Source of the DNA: an uncultured Bacteroidota bacterium
GTDB lineage: Bacteria; Bacteroidota; Bacteroidia; Bacteroidales; SZUA-534
Length of the DNA stretch: 34,628 bases
NCBI GenBank assembly: GCA_946186925.1
Contig: CAMHPA010000026.1
Span: forward strand, 1-34,628
Reading direction: 5' to 3'
The stretch's first letter is position 1. Every line of letters starts with the position of its first letter. Below, in pieces: positions 15,417 to 23,859 of this stretch. The notes under the pieces are model-generated. The model was not told the DNA's origin, made no database searches, and saw only the letters and a list, made by a program, of their open reading frames with translations. The translations under genes and the position numbers were made by a program.

Positions 15417-16358
15417 ATGGCAGAAAAGATTTTGCATCTCGAAACGGTTGAGCCACTGGACCTTTACGGCGCCAAGTGCTCGCGGCTCGACATTCTGAAA
15501 CGCGCTTTCCCGAAAATTCAGATTGTGGCACGTGGCCACGATGTGAAAGTGCTGGGCGACGAGCAGCAGATTGCCGATTTCGAAGACAAATTCCGCCAGG
15601 TGGTGCATTTCCTGGACACTTTCAACCGTCTTTCTGACGACGATTTGGTGCAGATTCTGAACAATCAGCAGCAGCACCAGAACGATGTGCCCGACGACCT
15701 GATTGTGTTCGGCAACAACGGCCGCGCCATCCGCGCGCGCAGCGCCAACCAGCAGCGAATGGTGGATGCGGTGGCGCAGAGCGATATGCTTTTTGCGCTT
15801 GGTCCCGCGGGCTCGGGCAAGACTTACACCGCCATTGCATTGGCCGTCAGGGCGTTACGCAACCGCGAAGTGCGCCGCATAGTTTTGAGCCGCCCCGCAG
15901 TTGAAGCAGGTGAGCGCCTGGGTTTCCTGCCTGGCGACCTGAAAGAGAAAATCGACCCATATCTGCAACCGCTCTACGATGCGCTCAACGATATGATTCC
16001 CGCCAAGAAACTCGAATCGCATCTTGAAGAAGGCGTGATTCAGATTGCGCCGCTGGCCTTTATGCGCGGTCGCACACTCGACAACGCCTTCGTCATTCTC
16101 GACGAAGCGCAGAACACCACGCTGCCGCAGATGAAAATGTTTCTGACGCGTATGGGTATGAATTCGAAATTCATCATCACGGGCGACGTTACGCAAATCG
16201 ACCTTCCGCGCACTCAGGACAGCGGTTTGGTGCAGGCCATCCGTCTGCTGAAAAAGATTGACGGCATCAGCATTGTCGAACTCGACGAGAGCGACATCGT
16301 GCGCCATCGTCTTGTGAAAGAGATAGTTAAAGCCTTTGATAAAGGATTGAAGGATTGA
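15417..16358 (+). CDS. PhoH-family ATPase
   Basis: The 313-residue cytoplasmic protein consists of a PhoH domain after an N-terminal segment of about 105 residues that resembles a small KH-like RNA-binding unit (IVARGHDVKVLGDEQQIADFEDKF). Walker A is GPAGSGKT (129-136), Walker B VILDEAQNTT (Asp229-Glu230), with sensor KFIITGDVTQIDLP. PhoH-like proteins are ATPases tied to RNA metabolism and ribosome or late 16S rRNA processing (the YbeZ type); the partner YbeY is not adjacent. Start at ATG 15417 (MAEKILHLE); an in-frame TTG at 15396 overlaps the -7 box. Confidence 0.92.
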   Translation: MAEKILHLETVEPLDLYGAKCSRLDILKRAFPKIQIVARGHDVKVLGDEQQIADFEDKFRQVVHFLDTFNRLSDDDLVQILNNQQQHQNDVPDDLIVFGNNGRAIRARSANQQRMVDAVAQSDMLFALGPAGSGKTYTAIALAVRALRNREVRRIVLSRPAVEAGERLGFLPGDLKEKIDPYLQPLYDALNDMIPAKKLESHLEEGVIQIAPLAFMRGRTLDNAFVILDEAQNTTLPQMKMFLTRMGMNSKFIITGDVTQIDLPRTQDSGLVQAIRLLKKIDGISIVELDESDIVRHRLVKEIVKAFDKGLKD

Positions 16359-16439
16359 AGGACTGAAGGAGTGAAAAACTGATTGATTGAAGAAGAATTA
16401 CGAACGTAAAGAATTAAAAACGAACAATAAAAATTAAAC

Positions 16440-16530
16440 CTGTTCAACTTGTTAAACCTTTAAACGATTCAACAGTTCACCGATTCACCGATTAAACCTG
16501 TTAAACAGCGAAGCGATTCAACTTTAAACA
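16440..16530 (+). repeat. AAACAGCGAAGCG/CCGATT-word spacer
   Basis: Irregular words TTAAAC, GATTCAAC, CACCGATT and AAACAGCGAAGCGATTCAAC, nearly the same vocabulary as before leuA at 9985-10073. The preceding 16359-16439 holds irregular GATTGAAGGA words. Confidence 0.6.
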
Positions 16531-16536
16531 TAAAAA

Positions 16537-16625
16537 CTCTAAACTTTAAACTCTAAACTTCTAAACTTTAAACTCTAAACTTCTAAACTTTAAACTCTAA
16601 ACTTCTAAACTTTAAACTCTAAACA
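16537..16625 (+). repeat. 22-bp tandem repeat of TTTAAAC/TCTAAAC words before purC
   Basis: CTCTAAAC recurs at 16537, 16551, 16573, 16595 and 16617. The last four copies have an exact 22-bp period, giving three full identical units, each made of TTTAAAC, TCTAAAC and TTCTAAAC words. The array ends nine bases before the purC ATG. Confidence 0.9.
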
Positions 16626-16633
16626 TTTAAAAT

Positions 16634-17590
16634 ATGAACACAGTATCAAAAACAAACTTCAAATTCAGCGGCCAGAAAGGCGTGTACAACGGCAAGGTGC
16701 GCGACGTGTACAACATCAACGACCAGTATCTGGCAATGGTTGTGAGCGACCGCATTTCGGCATTCGACGTTATCCTGCCAAAGGGTATTCCGTTCAAAGG
16801 TCAGGTTTTGAACCAGATAGCGTCGTATTTCCTTGACGCCACGGCCGACATCGTGCCAAACTGGAAAATCGCCAGCCCCGACCCAAACGTGACCATCGGT
16901 CACAAATGCGAGCCGTTTGCTGTTGAAATGGTCGTTCGCGGCTACCTGACTGGCAGTTCGTGGCGCCTGTACCGCGACGGCGGACGCGAGATTTGCGGTG
17001 TTGCGCTGCCCGAAGGCCTGCGCGAGCATCAGCGTTTCGAGCACCCAATCATCACCCCGACAACCAAGGCCGACATTGGCACTCACGACGAGAACATCTC
17101 GCGCGAAGACATCATTAAAAATGGTCTGGTTTCGGCTGAAGACTACGCCCAACTCGAGAAATACACGCTGGCTCTGTTCCAACGCGGCACCGAAATGGCC
17201 AAGAAAATGGGATTGATTCTGGTCGACACCAAATACGAGTTCGGCAAGAAGGACGGCAAAATCTACCTGATTGACGAGATTCACACACCCGACTCGTCGC
17301 GTTACTTCTACGCCGACGGCTACGAAGAGCGTTTTGCCAAAGGCGAGGCTCAAAAGCAACTCTCGAAAGAGTTTGTGCGCGAGTGGCTTATGGCCAACGG
17401 ATTCCAAGGCCGCGCTGGCGAGCAGGTTCCCGAAATGACGCCCGAAATCATCAGCCAGATTTCGAACCGCTACATCGAACTCTACGAGCACATTGTTGGC
17501 AGCAAGTTCGTTCCTGGCGACGTCACCGACGTGCAGAACCGCATCTTCAACAATGTTGAGAACTACATTAAGGCTAATCTATTGAAATAG
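16634..17590 (+). CDS. purC: Phosphoribosylaminoimidazole-succinocarboxamide synthase (SAICAR synthase)
   Basis: The 318-residue enzyme joins CAIR and aspartate with ATP in purine synthesis. The N-terminal [45 protein letters not shown] covers the ATP and substrate site; [28 protein letters not shown] and [29 protein letters not shown] are family signatures. The length fits the longer SAICAR synthase type rather than the about 240-residue one. The gene follows a long word-repeat array and is closed by a terminator, so it is a single-gene unit. Confidence 0.96.
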   Translation: MNTVSKTNFKFSGQKGVYNGKVRDVYNINDQYLAMVVSDRISAFDVILPKGIPFKGQVLNQIASYFLDATADIVPNWKIASPDPNVTIGHKCEPFAVEMVVRGYLTGSSWRLYRDGGREICGVALPEGLREHQRFEHPIITPTTKADIGTHDENISREDIIKNGLVSAEDYAQLEKYTLALFQRGTEMAKKMGLILVDTKYEFGKKDGKIYLIDEIHTPDSSRYFYADGYEERFAKGEAQKQLSKEFVREWLMANGFQGRAGEQVPEMTPEIISQISNRYIELYEHIVGSKFVPGDVTDVQNRIFNNVENYIKANLLK

Positions 17591-17602
17591 AACAATAAAG
17601 GC

Positions 17603-17640
17603 AAAACCGGCTCAAACGGGTCGGTTTTGTTTTTTGTTTT
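17603..17640 (+). terminator. Terminator of purC
   Basis: An 11-pair stem AAAACCGGCTC / GGGTCGGTTTT (two G-T pairs) with an AAAC loop, followed by a T-rich tail. Confidence 0.88.
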
Positions 17641-17670
17641 CCGAAAAATTCTATTTTTGCCGACACAAAC

Positions 17671-17743
17671 GCGGGCATAGCTCAGTTGGTAGAGCATCAG
17701 CTTCCCAAGCTGAGGGTCGCGAGTTCGAGTCTCGTTACCCGCT
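17671..17743 (+). tRNA. tRNA-Gly, anticodon CCC
   Basis: A complete 73-base cloverleaf. Acceptor GCGGGCA/TACCCGC has one C6-A67 mismatch. The D arm is GCTC/GAGC, the anticodon stem TCAGC/GCTGA encloses TTCCCAA (anticodon CCC, reading GGG), and the T arm GCGAG/CTCGT encloses TTCGAGT. Discriminator U73 agrees with bacterial tRNA-Gly. CCA is not encoded. Confidence 0.93.
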
Positions 17744-17749
17744 CAAAAG

Positions 17750-17775
17750 GCACTTGCAAGGCAGGTGCTTTTTTT
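17750..17775 (+). terminator. Terminator after tRNA-Gly
   Basis: Eight-pair stem GCACTTGC / GCAGGTGC (one G-T pair), AAG loop, seven T at 17769-17775. Confidence 0.9.
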
Positions 17776-17799
17776 ATGTCCGGCCAACGTGAATAGCGA

Positions 17800-17831
17800 T
17801 TCGTCATTTTTCGCGATTTCGTTTATCTTTG
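17800..17831 (+). promoter_or_regulatory. Promoter of the tgt-permease genes
   Basis: TTCG (17800-17803), 20 bases, then perfect -7 box TATCTTTG (17824-17831). It lies 20 bases before the ATG at 17852 and argues against an upstream start. Confidence 0.6.
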
Positions 17832-17851
17832 CCCGCTATCAGAAAAAAGCA

Positions 17852-18982
17852 ATGCAGTTCAGTTTAACAGCCACCGACAGCAAATCAGCCGCCCGCGCGG
17901 GGCAGATTCTGACCGACCACGGCACCATTCAGACACCGATTTTTATGCCTGTTGGCACGGTGGGCTCGGTCAAAGGAATTCACCAGCGCGACGTGGCCGA
18001 CGACATTCGCGCGCAGATAATCCTGGGCAACACCTATCACCTTTATCTGCGTCCCGGAACGGCTTTGCTGCGCGAGGCTGGCGGCTTGCACCGCTTTATG
18101 AACTGGCAGCGCCCCATTCTCACCGACAGCGGCGGCTATCAGGTTTTCAGCCTTTCAGCCAACCGCAAACTCACCGAGGAAGGTGCTCGGTTCAGTTCGC
18201 ATATCGATGGTTCGAAGCATTTGTTTACACCCGAGAATGTGATTGACATACAGCGTATTATCGGTTCTGATATTATGATGGCGCTCGATGAGTGTCCGCC
18301 GGGCGACTGCGATTACAACTACGCCCAAAAGTCGCTCGACCTGACAATGCGTTGGCTGCGCCGTGGAGTTGAGGCGTTCCGCAGCACCGAGCCGCTCTAT
18401 GGCCACAGCCAAGCCTATTTCCCGATTGTGCAGGGCGCGTCGTTCACCGAGTTGCGCCAGCGTGCGGCCACCGAGATTGCCGAACTTGGAATGGACGGCA
18501 ACGCCATTGGCGGTCTGGCCGTGGGCGAGCCAACCGAGGTGATGTACCAGATGATTGAGGTTGTGAACGCCATTCTGCCCGCCGACAAGCCCCGTTACCT
18601 GATGGGCGTGGGCACGCCGGCAAATATTCTTGAGGGCATCAGCCGCGGCGTTGATATGTTCGACTGCGTGATGCCAACCCGCAACGGCCGCAACGGAATG
18701 CTTTTCACCAGCGAGGGCATCATCAACATCAAAAACAAGAAGTGGGAAAACGAATTCTCGCCCATCGACCCCAACGGCACATCGTTTGTCGATTCGAGTT
18801 ACACGCTTGCCTATCTGCACCATTTGTTTGTGGCTCAGGAGATGTTGGGAATGTCAATTGCCAGTATGCACAATCTGGCGTTCTACCTTGGGCTTGTTGG
18901 CGAAGCTCGAAAACATATTGTCGAAGGCAATTTTGCGGAGTGGAAAAACGTTATGGTTCAAAAAGTTACAAATCGATTGTAG
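17852..18982 (+). CDS. tgt: tRNA-guanine transglycosylase lacking the zinc cysteines
   Basis: The 376-residue enzyme exchanges guanine-34 of GUN-anticodon tRNAs for the queuosine precursor preQ1. Catalytic residues are present: Asp92 in LTDSGGYQVFSL, GGLAVGEP for base binding and nucleophile Asp271 in FDCVMPTRNGRNG. In E. coli zinc is held by Cys302, Cys304, Cys307 and His333. With the same 26-residue distance to the retained His340, the three Cys positions here are Gly309, Ser311 and Asp314 (DPNGTSFVDSSYTLAYLHHLF). So the zinc site seems lost while the fold and active site are kept. From memory this may be general in Bacteroidota. Start at ATG 17852 (MQFSLTATDSKSAARAG) agrees with the promoter. 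Confidence 0.94.
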   Translation: MQFSLTATDSKSAARAGQILTDHGTIQTPIFMPVGTVGSVKGIHQRDVADDIRAQIILGNTYHLYLRPGTALLREAGGLHRFMNWQRPILTDSGGYQVFSLSANRKLTEEGARFSSHIDGSKHLFTPENVIDIQRIIGSDIMMALDECPPGDCDYNYAQKSLDLTMRWLRRGVEAFRSTEPLYGHSQAYFPIVQGASFTELRQRAATEIAELGMDGNAIGGLAVGEPTEVMYQMIEVVNAILPADKPRYLMGVGTPANILEGISRGVDMFDCVMPTRNGRNGMLFTSEGIINIKNKKWENEFSPIDPNGTSFVDSSYTLAYLHHLFVAQEMLGMSIASMHNLAFYLGLVGEARKHIVEGNFAEWKNVMVQKVTNRL

Positions 18983-18985
18983 AGT

Positions 18986-20074
18986 ATGAGCAACTATATG
19001 AAGAAGTTGGACCGTTACATCATCCGCAGGTTTCTGGGGACGTTCGCCTTTGCGCTCATTCTGATTCTGCTCATTGTGGTCATCTTCGACATCTCCGAAA
19101 AAATCGACGATTTCATTGTTAAACAGGCTCCTGCAAAAGCCATCATCTTCGATTATTATCTCAATTTCATACCATATTTCGCCAATCTTTTCTCGGCGAT
19201 GTTCATTTTCATTGCCGTCATCTTTTTCACTTCAAAGATGGCCGGCAACTCTGAAATTATCGCCATCCTGAGCAGCGGTGTGAGCTACCGGCGGTTTCTG
19301 TTTCCGTACTTTGTGTCGTCGCTGATATTGGCCATTTTTTCCTATCTGCTAATTAATTGGATCATACCGCCCGCCAACGAAAAACGGCTCGCCTTTGAGG
19401 AAAAATACATTCGCAATCCATATGTAAATAAAGAACAAGACATTCACCGCCAGATATTGCCCGGACAGTTCATCTACATGAGCAGTTATCTTTCAAAGAG
19501 AGACCTTGGCTATAAGTTTGCCATTGAGCAGATTGATAACGGAGAACTGAAGTCGAAAGTCATATCGGAATATGTGGAATGGGATACCACCAACAACAAA
19601 TGGAAGTTGCACAACTGCTATGTCCGCACGTTTTCCGACAGTACTGAGAATGTTAAATACTACAATGTACTCGACACCACGCTCAATATGGTCCCAAATG
19701 ATTTCACTCGCCGCGACAATGTTGTTGAAGCGATGAACTATCATGAGCTCAATGATTTTATCGAGTCGGAAACGCGAAAGGGTTCAGACAATGTTGTGCT
19801 TTGGAAGATTGAGAAGCACAAACGGTTTGCATACTCGTTCTCAACATTCATTCTTACGCTGATTGGTGTCACGCTATCTTCACGAAAGAAGCGGGGCGGA
19901 ATCGGCATAAACATAGGCGTCGGCATATTGCTGGCATTCACATATATAATGTTTATGGAAGTGTCGAATGTGCTGGCCACAAACGCGCACATGCCACCGG
20001 TGATTGCTGTGTGGATTCCGAATGTTATTTTCGGTCTGATTGGCATAATTTTGTACAATCAGGCAAAAAAATGA
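18986..20074 (+). CDS. LptF/LptG (YjgP/YjgQ) family permease
   Basis: The 362-residue inner-membrane protein has the LptF/G layout: three N-terminal transmembrane segments (starting RFLGTFAFALILILLIVVIFDISEKID, then IPYFANLFSAMFIFIAVIFF and FLFPYFVSSLILAIFSYLLINWIIPP), a periplasmic beta domain at about 130-260, and three C-terminal segments (SFSTFILTLIGVTLSSRKK, IGINIGVGILLAFTYIMFM, IAVWIPNVIFGLIGIILY). Such permeases extract lipopolysaccharide from the inner membrane with the LptB ATPase. Whether it is the F or G paralogue is not clear. It begins three bases after the tgt stop, so the two are co-transcribed. Confidence 0.9.
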   Translation: MSNYMKKLDRYIIRRFLGTFAFALILILLIVVIFDISEKIDDFIVKQAPAKAIIFDYYLNFIPYFANLFSAMFIFIAVIFFTSKMAGNSEIIAILSSGVSYRRFLFPYFVSSLILAIFSYLLINWIIPPANEKRLAFEEKYIRNPYVNKEQDIHRQILPGQFIYMSSYLSKRDLGYKFAIEQIDNGELKSKVISEYVEWDTTNNKWKLHNCYVRTFSDSTENVKYYNVLDTTLNMVPNDFTRRDNVVEAMNYHELNDFIESETRKGSDNVVLWKIEKHKRFAYSFSTFILTLIGVTLSSRKKRGGIGINIGVGILLAFTYIMFMEVSNVLATNAHMPPVIAVWIPNVIFGLIGIILYNQAKK

Positions 20075-20159
20075 TGTAAAAATTCATCGGATATGGCAAG
20101 ATTTTTTACATTCGCTTTCGGCAGTCGCCCCAAAATTGGAAAAATACAAAACTATATAA

Positions 20160-21959
20160 ATGCAAAAAAAATGGATATTAAAGGAACAGGCCGAAGCGGA
20201 AAAGATTGACGAACTGGCAGATTCGTCAAACATCAGTAAACCGTTGGCTAACTTATTATTGCAACGAGGCATCAACGAAAGCGAATCGGTCCGCAAGTTC
20301 TTCAGACCAGACTTGCAGCAGCTATACGACCCATTCCTGATGAAGGACATGGACAAGGCTGTGGCAAGGCTTGAGCAGGCGATTGTCGAACGAGAGAACG
20401 TGCTGATTTACGGCGATTACGATGTTGACGGCACCACCGCAGTTGCAATGATGTATGTGTTCCTGAAAAGCAAATGCCGTAACGTATTTTACTACGTACC
20501 AGACCGCTATACCGAAGGATATGGCATCTCATACAAAGGCATCGATTATGCTGAGGAGATGGGCTGTAAACTCATCATCGCACTCGACTGCGGCATAAAA
20601 GCCCTGCCCAAAGTTGACTATGCCGCTGAAAAAGGTATTGAGTTCATTATCTGCGACCACCACGAGCCTGGCGACGAGCTGCCCCGGGCGGCTGCCGTGC
20701 TCGACCCCAAACGCACCGACTGCCACTACCCGTTCAACGAGCTGTCGGGTTGCGGCGTCGGATTCAAACTGATTCAGGCCTACGCGTCGCGGAACAAAAT
20801 CCCGTTCTACCAGATAAAACCATTTCTCGACCTTGTGGTGGTAAGCATTGCCAGCGATATTGTGCCCATCGTCGACGAAAACCGCATTCTGGCATACTAC
20901 GGACTTAAACAACTGAACACCAACCCACGGGTGGGACTGCGCGCTGTGATGAAAAAATCCGGCATCACCCCCCCTCCAAGAAAAGACGGCCGCCAGTTCG
21001 ACATCCCGTTTGAGGAAGTGAAACCAGCCGACGAGCCGGAGTTCCGCCCTGTCAAAATCGGTGACATTGTGTTCAAAATCGGACCTCGCATCAACGCTGC
21101 CGGACGCATGGATCTGGGCCGCCACTCTGTCGACTTGCTGGTGGAGCGCAACGAAGCCAAAGCAGAGGAGATGGCATGCAAGATTGAAACCGACAACACC
21201 GACCGCAAAACCCATGACCAAAATATCACCAACGAAGCTCTGGCCGTGATTGACGGCGACGAAACACTGAAAAACCGCAAATCGACAGTGTTATACAATC
21301 CCGAATGGCATAAAGGCGTGATTGGAATTGTGGCGTCGAGACTCATCGACTTTTATTATCGGCCAACAGTAATATGCACAAAGTCAAACGGATTGATAAC
21401 CGGTTCAGCACGTTCTATTCCTGATTTCAATTTGTACGAGGCTATTGAAAAATGCCAGAACCTGTTGGAGAGCTTCGGTGGCCACACTTACGCTGCCGGT
21501 CTGACACTCAAAGAAGAAAACCTTGAAGCGTTTATTAGCAAATTTGAGAGCGTTGTGGATAGCATGATGAATGACGACATGATGGTTCCACGCATCGATG
21601 TGGATGAGACTCTGACACTATCGGACATCACAACAAAATTCTACCGATGCCTTGAAATGTTTGAACCATATGGCCCCGGGAATATGGCACCTGTGTTCGT
21701 ATGCCGCAACCTGACAGACACTGGTCTGTCACAAATTGTTGGCCAGACACGCGAGCACTTGAAACTATCAGTAATCGACAGCACGGTTAACCATCCCATG
21801 TCGGCCATCGCCTTCAAGCAGTCGGAACATTTCGACGCCATTCACAGCGGCAAAAAGTTCGACATATGTTTCTCGTTGGAAATGAACACTTTCCGCGGGA
21901 AAGAAACTTTACAATTAAAGGTTCATGATTTGAAAATCGCCGGCGAAGAGGATTTGTAA
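20160..21959 (+). CDS. recJ: Single-stranded-DNA-specific exonuclease RecJ
   Basis: The 599-residue protein is a complete RecJ, the 5'-3' single-strand exonuclease of recombination and repair. Metal-binding motifs are in order: YGDYDVDGTTA (86-91 for DYDVDG), ALDCGIKA, CDHHEPGDELP (DHH 166-168), SGCGVGFKL and VSIASDIVPIVDENR. The DHHA1 motif SFGGHTYAAGL (GGH 440-442) is followed by the OB-like C-terminal domain with FEPYGPGNMAPVF. It lies 85 bases after the permease gene in the same direction; TACATTCG at 20107-20114 is an imperfect -7 box, so it may have its own promoter. It converges on tilS with only 16 bases between and no visible terminator. Confidence 0.95.
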   Translation: MQKKWILKEQAEAEKIDELADSSNISKPLANLLLQRGINESESVRKFFRPDLQQLYDPFLMKDMDKAVARLEQAIVERENVLIYGDYDVDGTTAVAMMYVFLKSKCRNVFYYVPDRYTEGYGISYKGIDYAEEMGCKLIIALDCGIKALPKVDYAAEKGIEFIICDHHEPGDELPRAAAVLDPKRTDCHYPFNELSGCGVGFKLIQAYASRNKIPFYQIKPFLDLVVVSIASDIVPIVDENRILAYYGLKQLNTNPRVGLRAVMKKSGITPPPRKDGRQFDIPFEEVKPADEPEFRPVKIGDIVFKIGPRINAAGRMDLGRHSVDLLVERNEAKAEEMACKIETDNTDRKTHDQNITNEALAVIDGDETLKNRKSTVLYNPEWHKGVIGIVASRLIDFYYRPTVICTKSNGLITGSARSIPDFNLYEAIEKCQNLLESFGGHTYAAGLTLKEENLEAFISKFESVVDSMMNDDMMVPRIDVDETLTLSDITTKFYRCLEMFEPYGPGNMAPVFVCRNLTDTGLSQIVGQTREHLKLSVIDSTVNHPMSAIAFKQSEHFDAIHSGKKFDICFSLEMNTFRGKETLQLKVHDLKIAGEEDL

Positions 21960-21975
21960 AAAGTATTTTTCTGAA

Positions 21976-23319
21976 TTACCGATTTAGCAATTCAACGCTT
22001 GGCGGATTCATCATATCAACCACCAGAACTCGTTGTGTGCTGTTGTCGATTTTGAAACGGTTATCGGGTCGGTAACCAATCAGCCATACTATACGTTCAC
22101 CCGATGTCAGCACCATAATACGTTTTTTATCAAACACATTCACCTTATTGTTGATGAAAAAATCGCTCAGTTTCTGCGCTTTGGTCATTCCTATCGGATA
22201 GAAAAAATCGCCATTCTGCCAGCGCCTGATTGTCAGCGGAAAGTGCAGTTTGTCGATATCAAGACAAGCAACATTACGACGCTTGTCGAGCACAAAATCG
22301 GCAATCGGCACAACACGCATTGTTAGGCCAAGACTGTCAATATTTTGCGGAGAGCAAATCACAATCGGCTCGAATTCAGATTGTTCCGCTGGTTCAACAA
22401 CAATCAGCGAACGGTCGACAAGCAGACAATGGGTAGCCGACTGGAATGTGTTGCCCGATTTCAGTCCGACTGTTTTAATGATGTCCGCAACTTGCGAGCC
22501 GTTGAAACCATATGGCTTGAGGCATTCAAATAAAACAGTTTCGGCAAAAGGTTGTTGCATTAGATTTTTAATATCGATTGTACAACTTTTGCCATCGGTT
22601 TTCAGCACGTTGGCCTGAACTTTGCCAACATACCAATTATATATGTCAGCCGCCTGACGGATATGCTTGAAATTCTTCAGCATACGATCTTCAAATGACG
22701 GATTAATCTGTTTCATCACCGGCACAATGCGGTGGCGGATAATGTTGCGCTGATAGTCGTCGGAAAAGTTGGTGCTGTCGGTGCGGAACGAAAGGTTGTT
22801 GAGCCTCGCGTATTCTTCAATCTGAGTGCGAGTGGCAAACAGCAACGGCCTGACAATATTACCATTTGCGGCGGCTATTCCGCAAAGACCATTGATACCT
22901 GTGCCTCGAGATAAATTGAGCAACAGTGTCTCGATGTTGTCGTTCAGATGATGTGCTGTAAGAATGCGATCGTAATGATGCTCGGTGGCAAGTTGGGCAA
23001 ACCAGTTGTAGCGCAGTTCGCGTGCAGCCATCTCAACCGACAAGTGATGCTCATCGGCATAGGCCAGCGTATTGAAACGGATGCTAAAGAACGGCATTTG
23101 GTATTTCGCAGCCAGTTGGCGCACAAACTCCTCATCGCCATCGGCATCGGCACCGCGTAATTGGAAATTACAATGCGCCACCGCTACCTTCAACTGGCAT
23201 TGCGCCAGCAAGTGAAGCATCACAACCGAATCGGCGCCACCACTCACAGCCGCCAAAAGCCTATGATTGCGGTCGAACAGATTGTTATCGTTAGCAAATT
23301 GCTTAAACTGCCGAAGCAT
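21976..23319 (-). CDS. tilS: tRNA(Ile)-lysidine synthetase
   Basis: The 447-residue enzyme attaches lysine to C34 of the CAU-anticodon tRNA-Ile so that it reads AUA. The N-terminal ATP-pyrophosphatase P-loop is VSGGADS (SGGADS at 26-31), followed by VAHCNFQLRGADADGDEEFV, ILTAHHLNDNIETLLLNLSRGTGI and RPLLFATRTQIEEYA. A linker and C-terminal RNA-binding domain follow, including RRWQNGDFFYPIGMTKAQKLSDFFINNKV. The ATG at 23319 (MLRQFKQF) lies about eight bases after the predicted transcription start; the in-frame TTG at 23355 is upstream of the -7 box and is rejected. Confidence 0.94.
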   Translation of the reverse strand: MLRQFKQFANDNNLFDRNHRLLAAVSGGADSVVMLHLLAQCQLKVAVAHCNFQLRGADADGDEEFVRQLAAKYQMPFFSIRFNTLAYADEHHLSVEMAARELRYNWFAQLATEHHYDRILTAHHLNDNIETLLLNLSRGTGINGLCGIAAANGNIVRPLLFATRTQIEEYARLNNLSFRTDSTNFSDDYQRNIIRHRIVPVMKQINPSFEDRMLKNFKHIRQAADIYNWYVGKVQANVLKTDGKSCTIDIKNLMQQPFAETVLFECLKPYGFNGSQVADIIKTVGLKSGNTFQSATHCLLVDRSLIVVEPAEQSEFEPIVICSPQNIDSLGLTMRVVPIADFVLDKRRNVACLDIDKLHFPLTIRRWQNGDFFYPIGMTKAQKLSDFFINNKVNVFDKKRIMVLTSGERIVWLIGYRPDNRFKIDNSTQRVLVVDMMNPPSVELLNR

Positions 23320-23333
23320 CTCGTTTTTTTTGC

Positions 23334-23362
23334 CAAAAGTAGATATTAGTTGCAAGTTTCAA
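23334..23362 (-). promoter_or_regulatory. Promoter of tilS
   Basis: On the minus strand, TTG (complement of 23360-23362), 18 bases, then a perfect TACTTTTG (complement of 23334-23341). Confidence 0.7.
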
Positions 23363-23699
23363 GTTATAAGTTGCAGGTAATAATCGTAATGCTGGAATTT
23401 TTCCAACATCATCTCCCCTACCCTTAATCAAATAACCACTATTTAGCAACCGATCACACATTTTATTATGATTTTTTACAATATCAATAATTATATGTAA
23501 AACAAATGCTTAACCACACACAAACGATACCGTTACCAACCTGAATGGATGCGCCATATATGCTTGTACAAATCTAATAGCGATTGAGAAGATAAGATTT
23601 TTATGATATGTGTTACGGACTTCGAACAATAATGATAATGGGCAAAGAGAAGGCGGAAAATATCTCAAAAACATTTTATGAAACCGATTGCATTAAAAG
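23363..23699. other. Gene-free AT-rich spacer between tilS and exuT
   Basis: After short AAGTTATAAGTT words (to about 23375) I see no reading frame of note, no clear repeat and no hairpin with a T-run. It is AT-rich and could hold upstream regulatory sites for the uronate operon. Confidence 0.5.
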
Positions 23700-23729
23700 T
23701 TGCACAAACCGAAATTTGTCTTACTTTCG
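23700..23729 (+). promoter_or_regulatory. Probable promoter of the uronate operon
   Basis: TTG (23700-23702), exactly 19 bases, then TACTTTCG (23722-23729), one mismatch from TAnnTTTG. The transcript would have a leader of about 120 bases. Confidence 0.55.
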
Positions 23730-23776
23730 CAATCTGTAAATGAACACGTATGCAATGATAAACACAGACGCAAACG

Positions 23777-23855
23777 CAAACATTAAACTTGTTAAACACT
23801 AAACATCTAAACTCTAAACTTCTAAACTTTTAACACTAAACACTAAACTTTAAAC
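23777..23855 (+). repeat. TAAAC-word array before exuT
   Basis: About ten CTAAAC/TTAAAC words, including CTCTAAACTTCTAAACTTTT, in the same vocabulary as the purC array. It ends about five bases before the ATG at 23860. Confidence 0.75.
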
Positions 23856-23859
23856 AATT

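Noticed and set aside
16537..16625. Telomere- or centromere-like function of the TCTAAAC array
   Set aside because: Similar words occur in several ordinary gene leaders, and nothing else suggests a replicon end or partition locus.
17765..17851. Extended N-terminus of Tgt
   Set aside because: The 29 extra codons run through the tRNA terminator tail and the promoter and have no family similarity.
23363..23699. Possible missed gene in the tilS-exuT gap
   Set aside because: Only very short frames on both strands, no protein-like composition.
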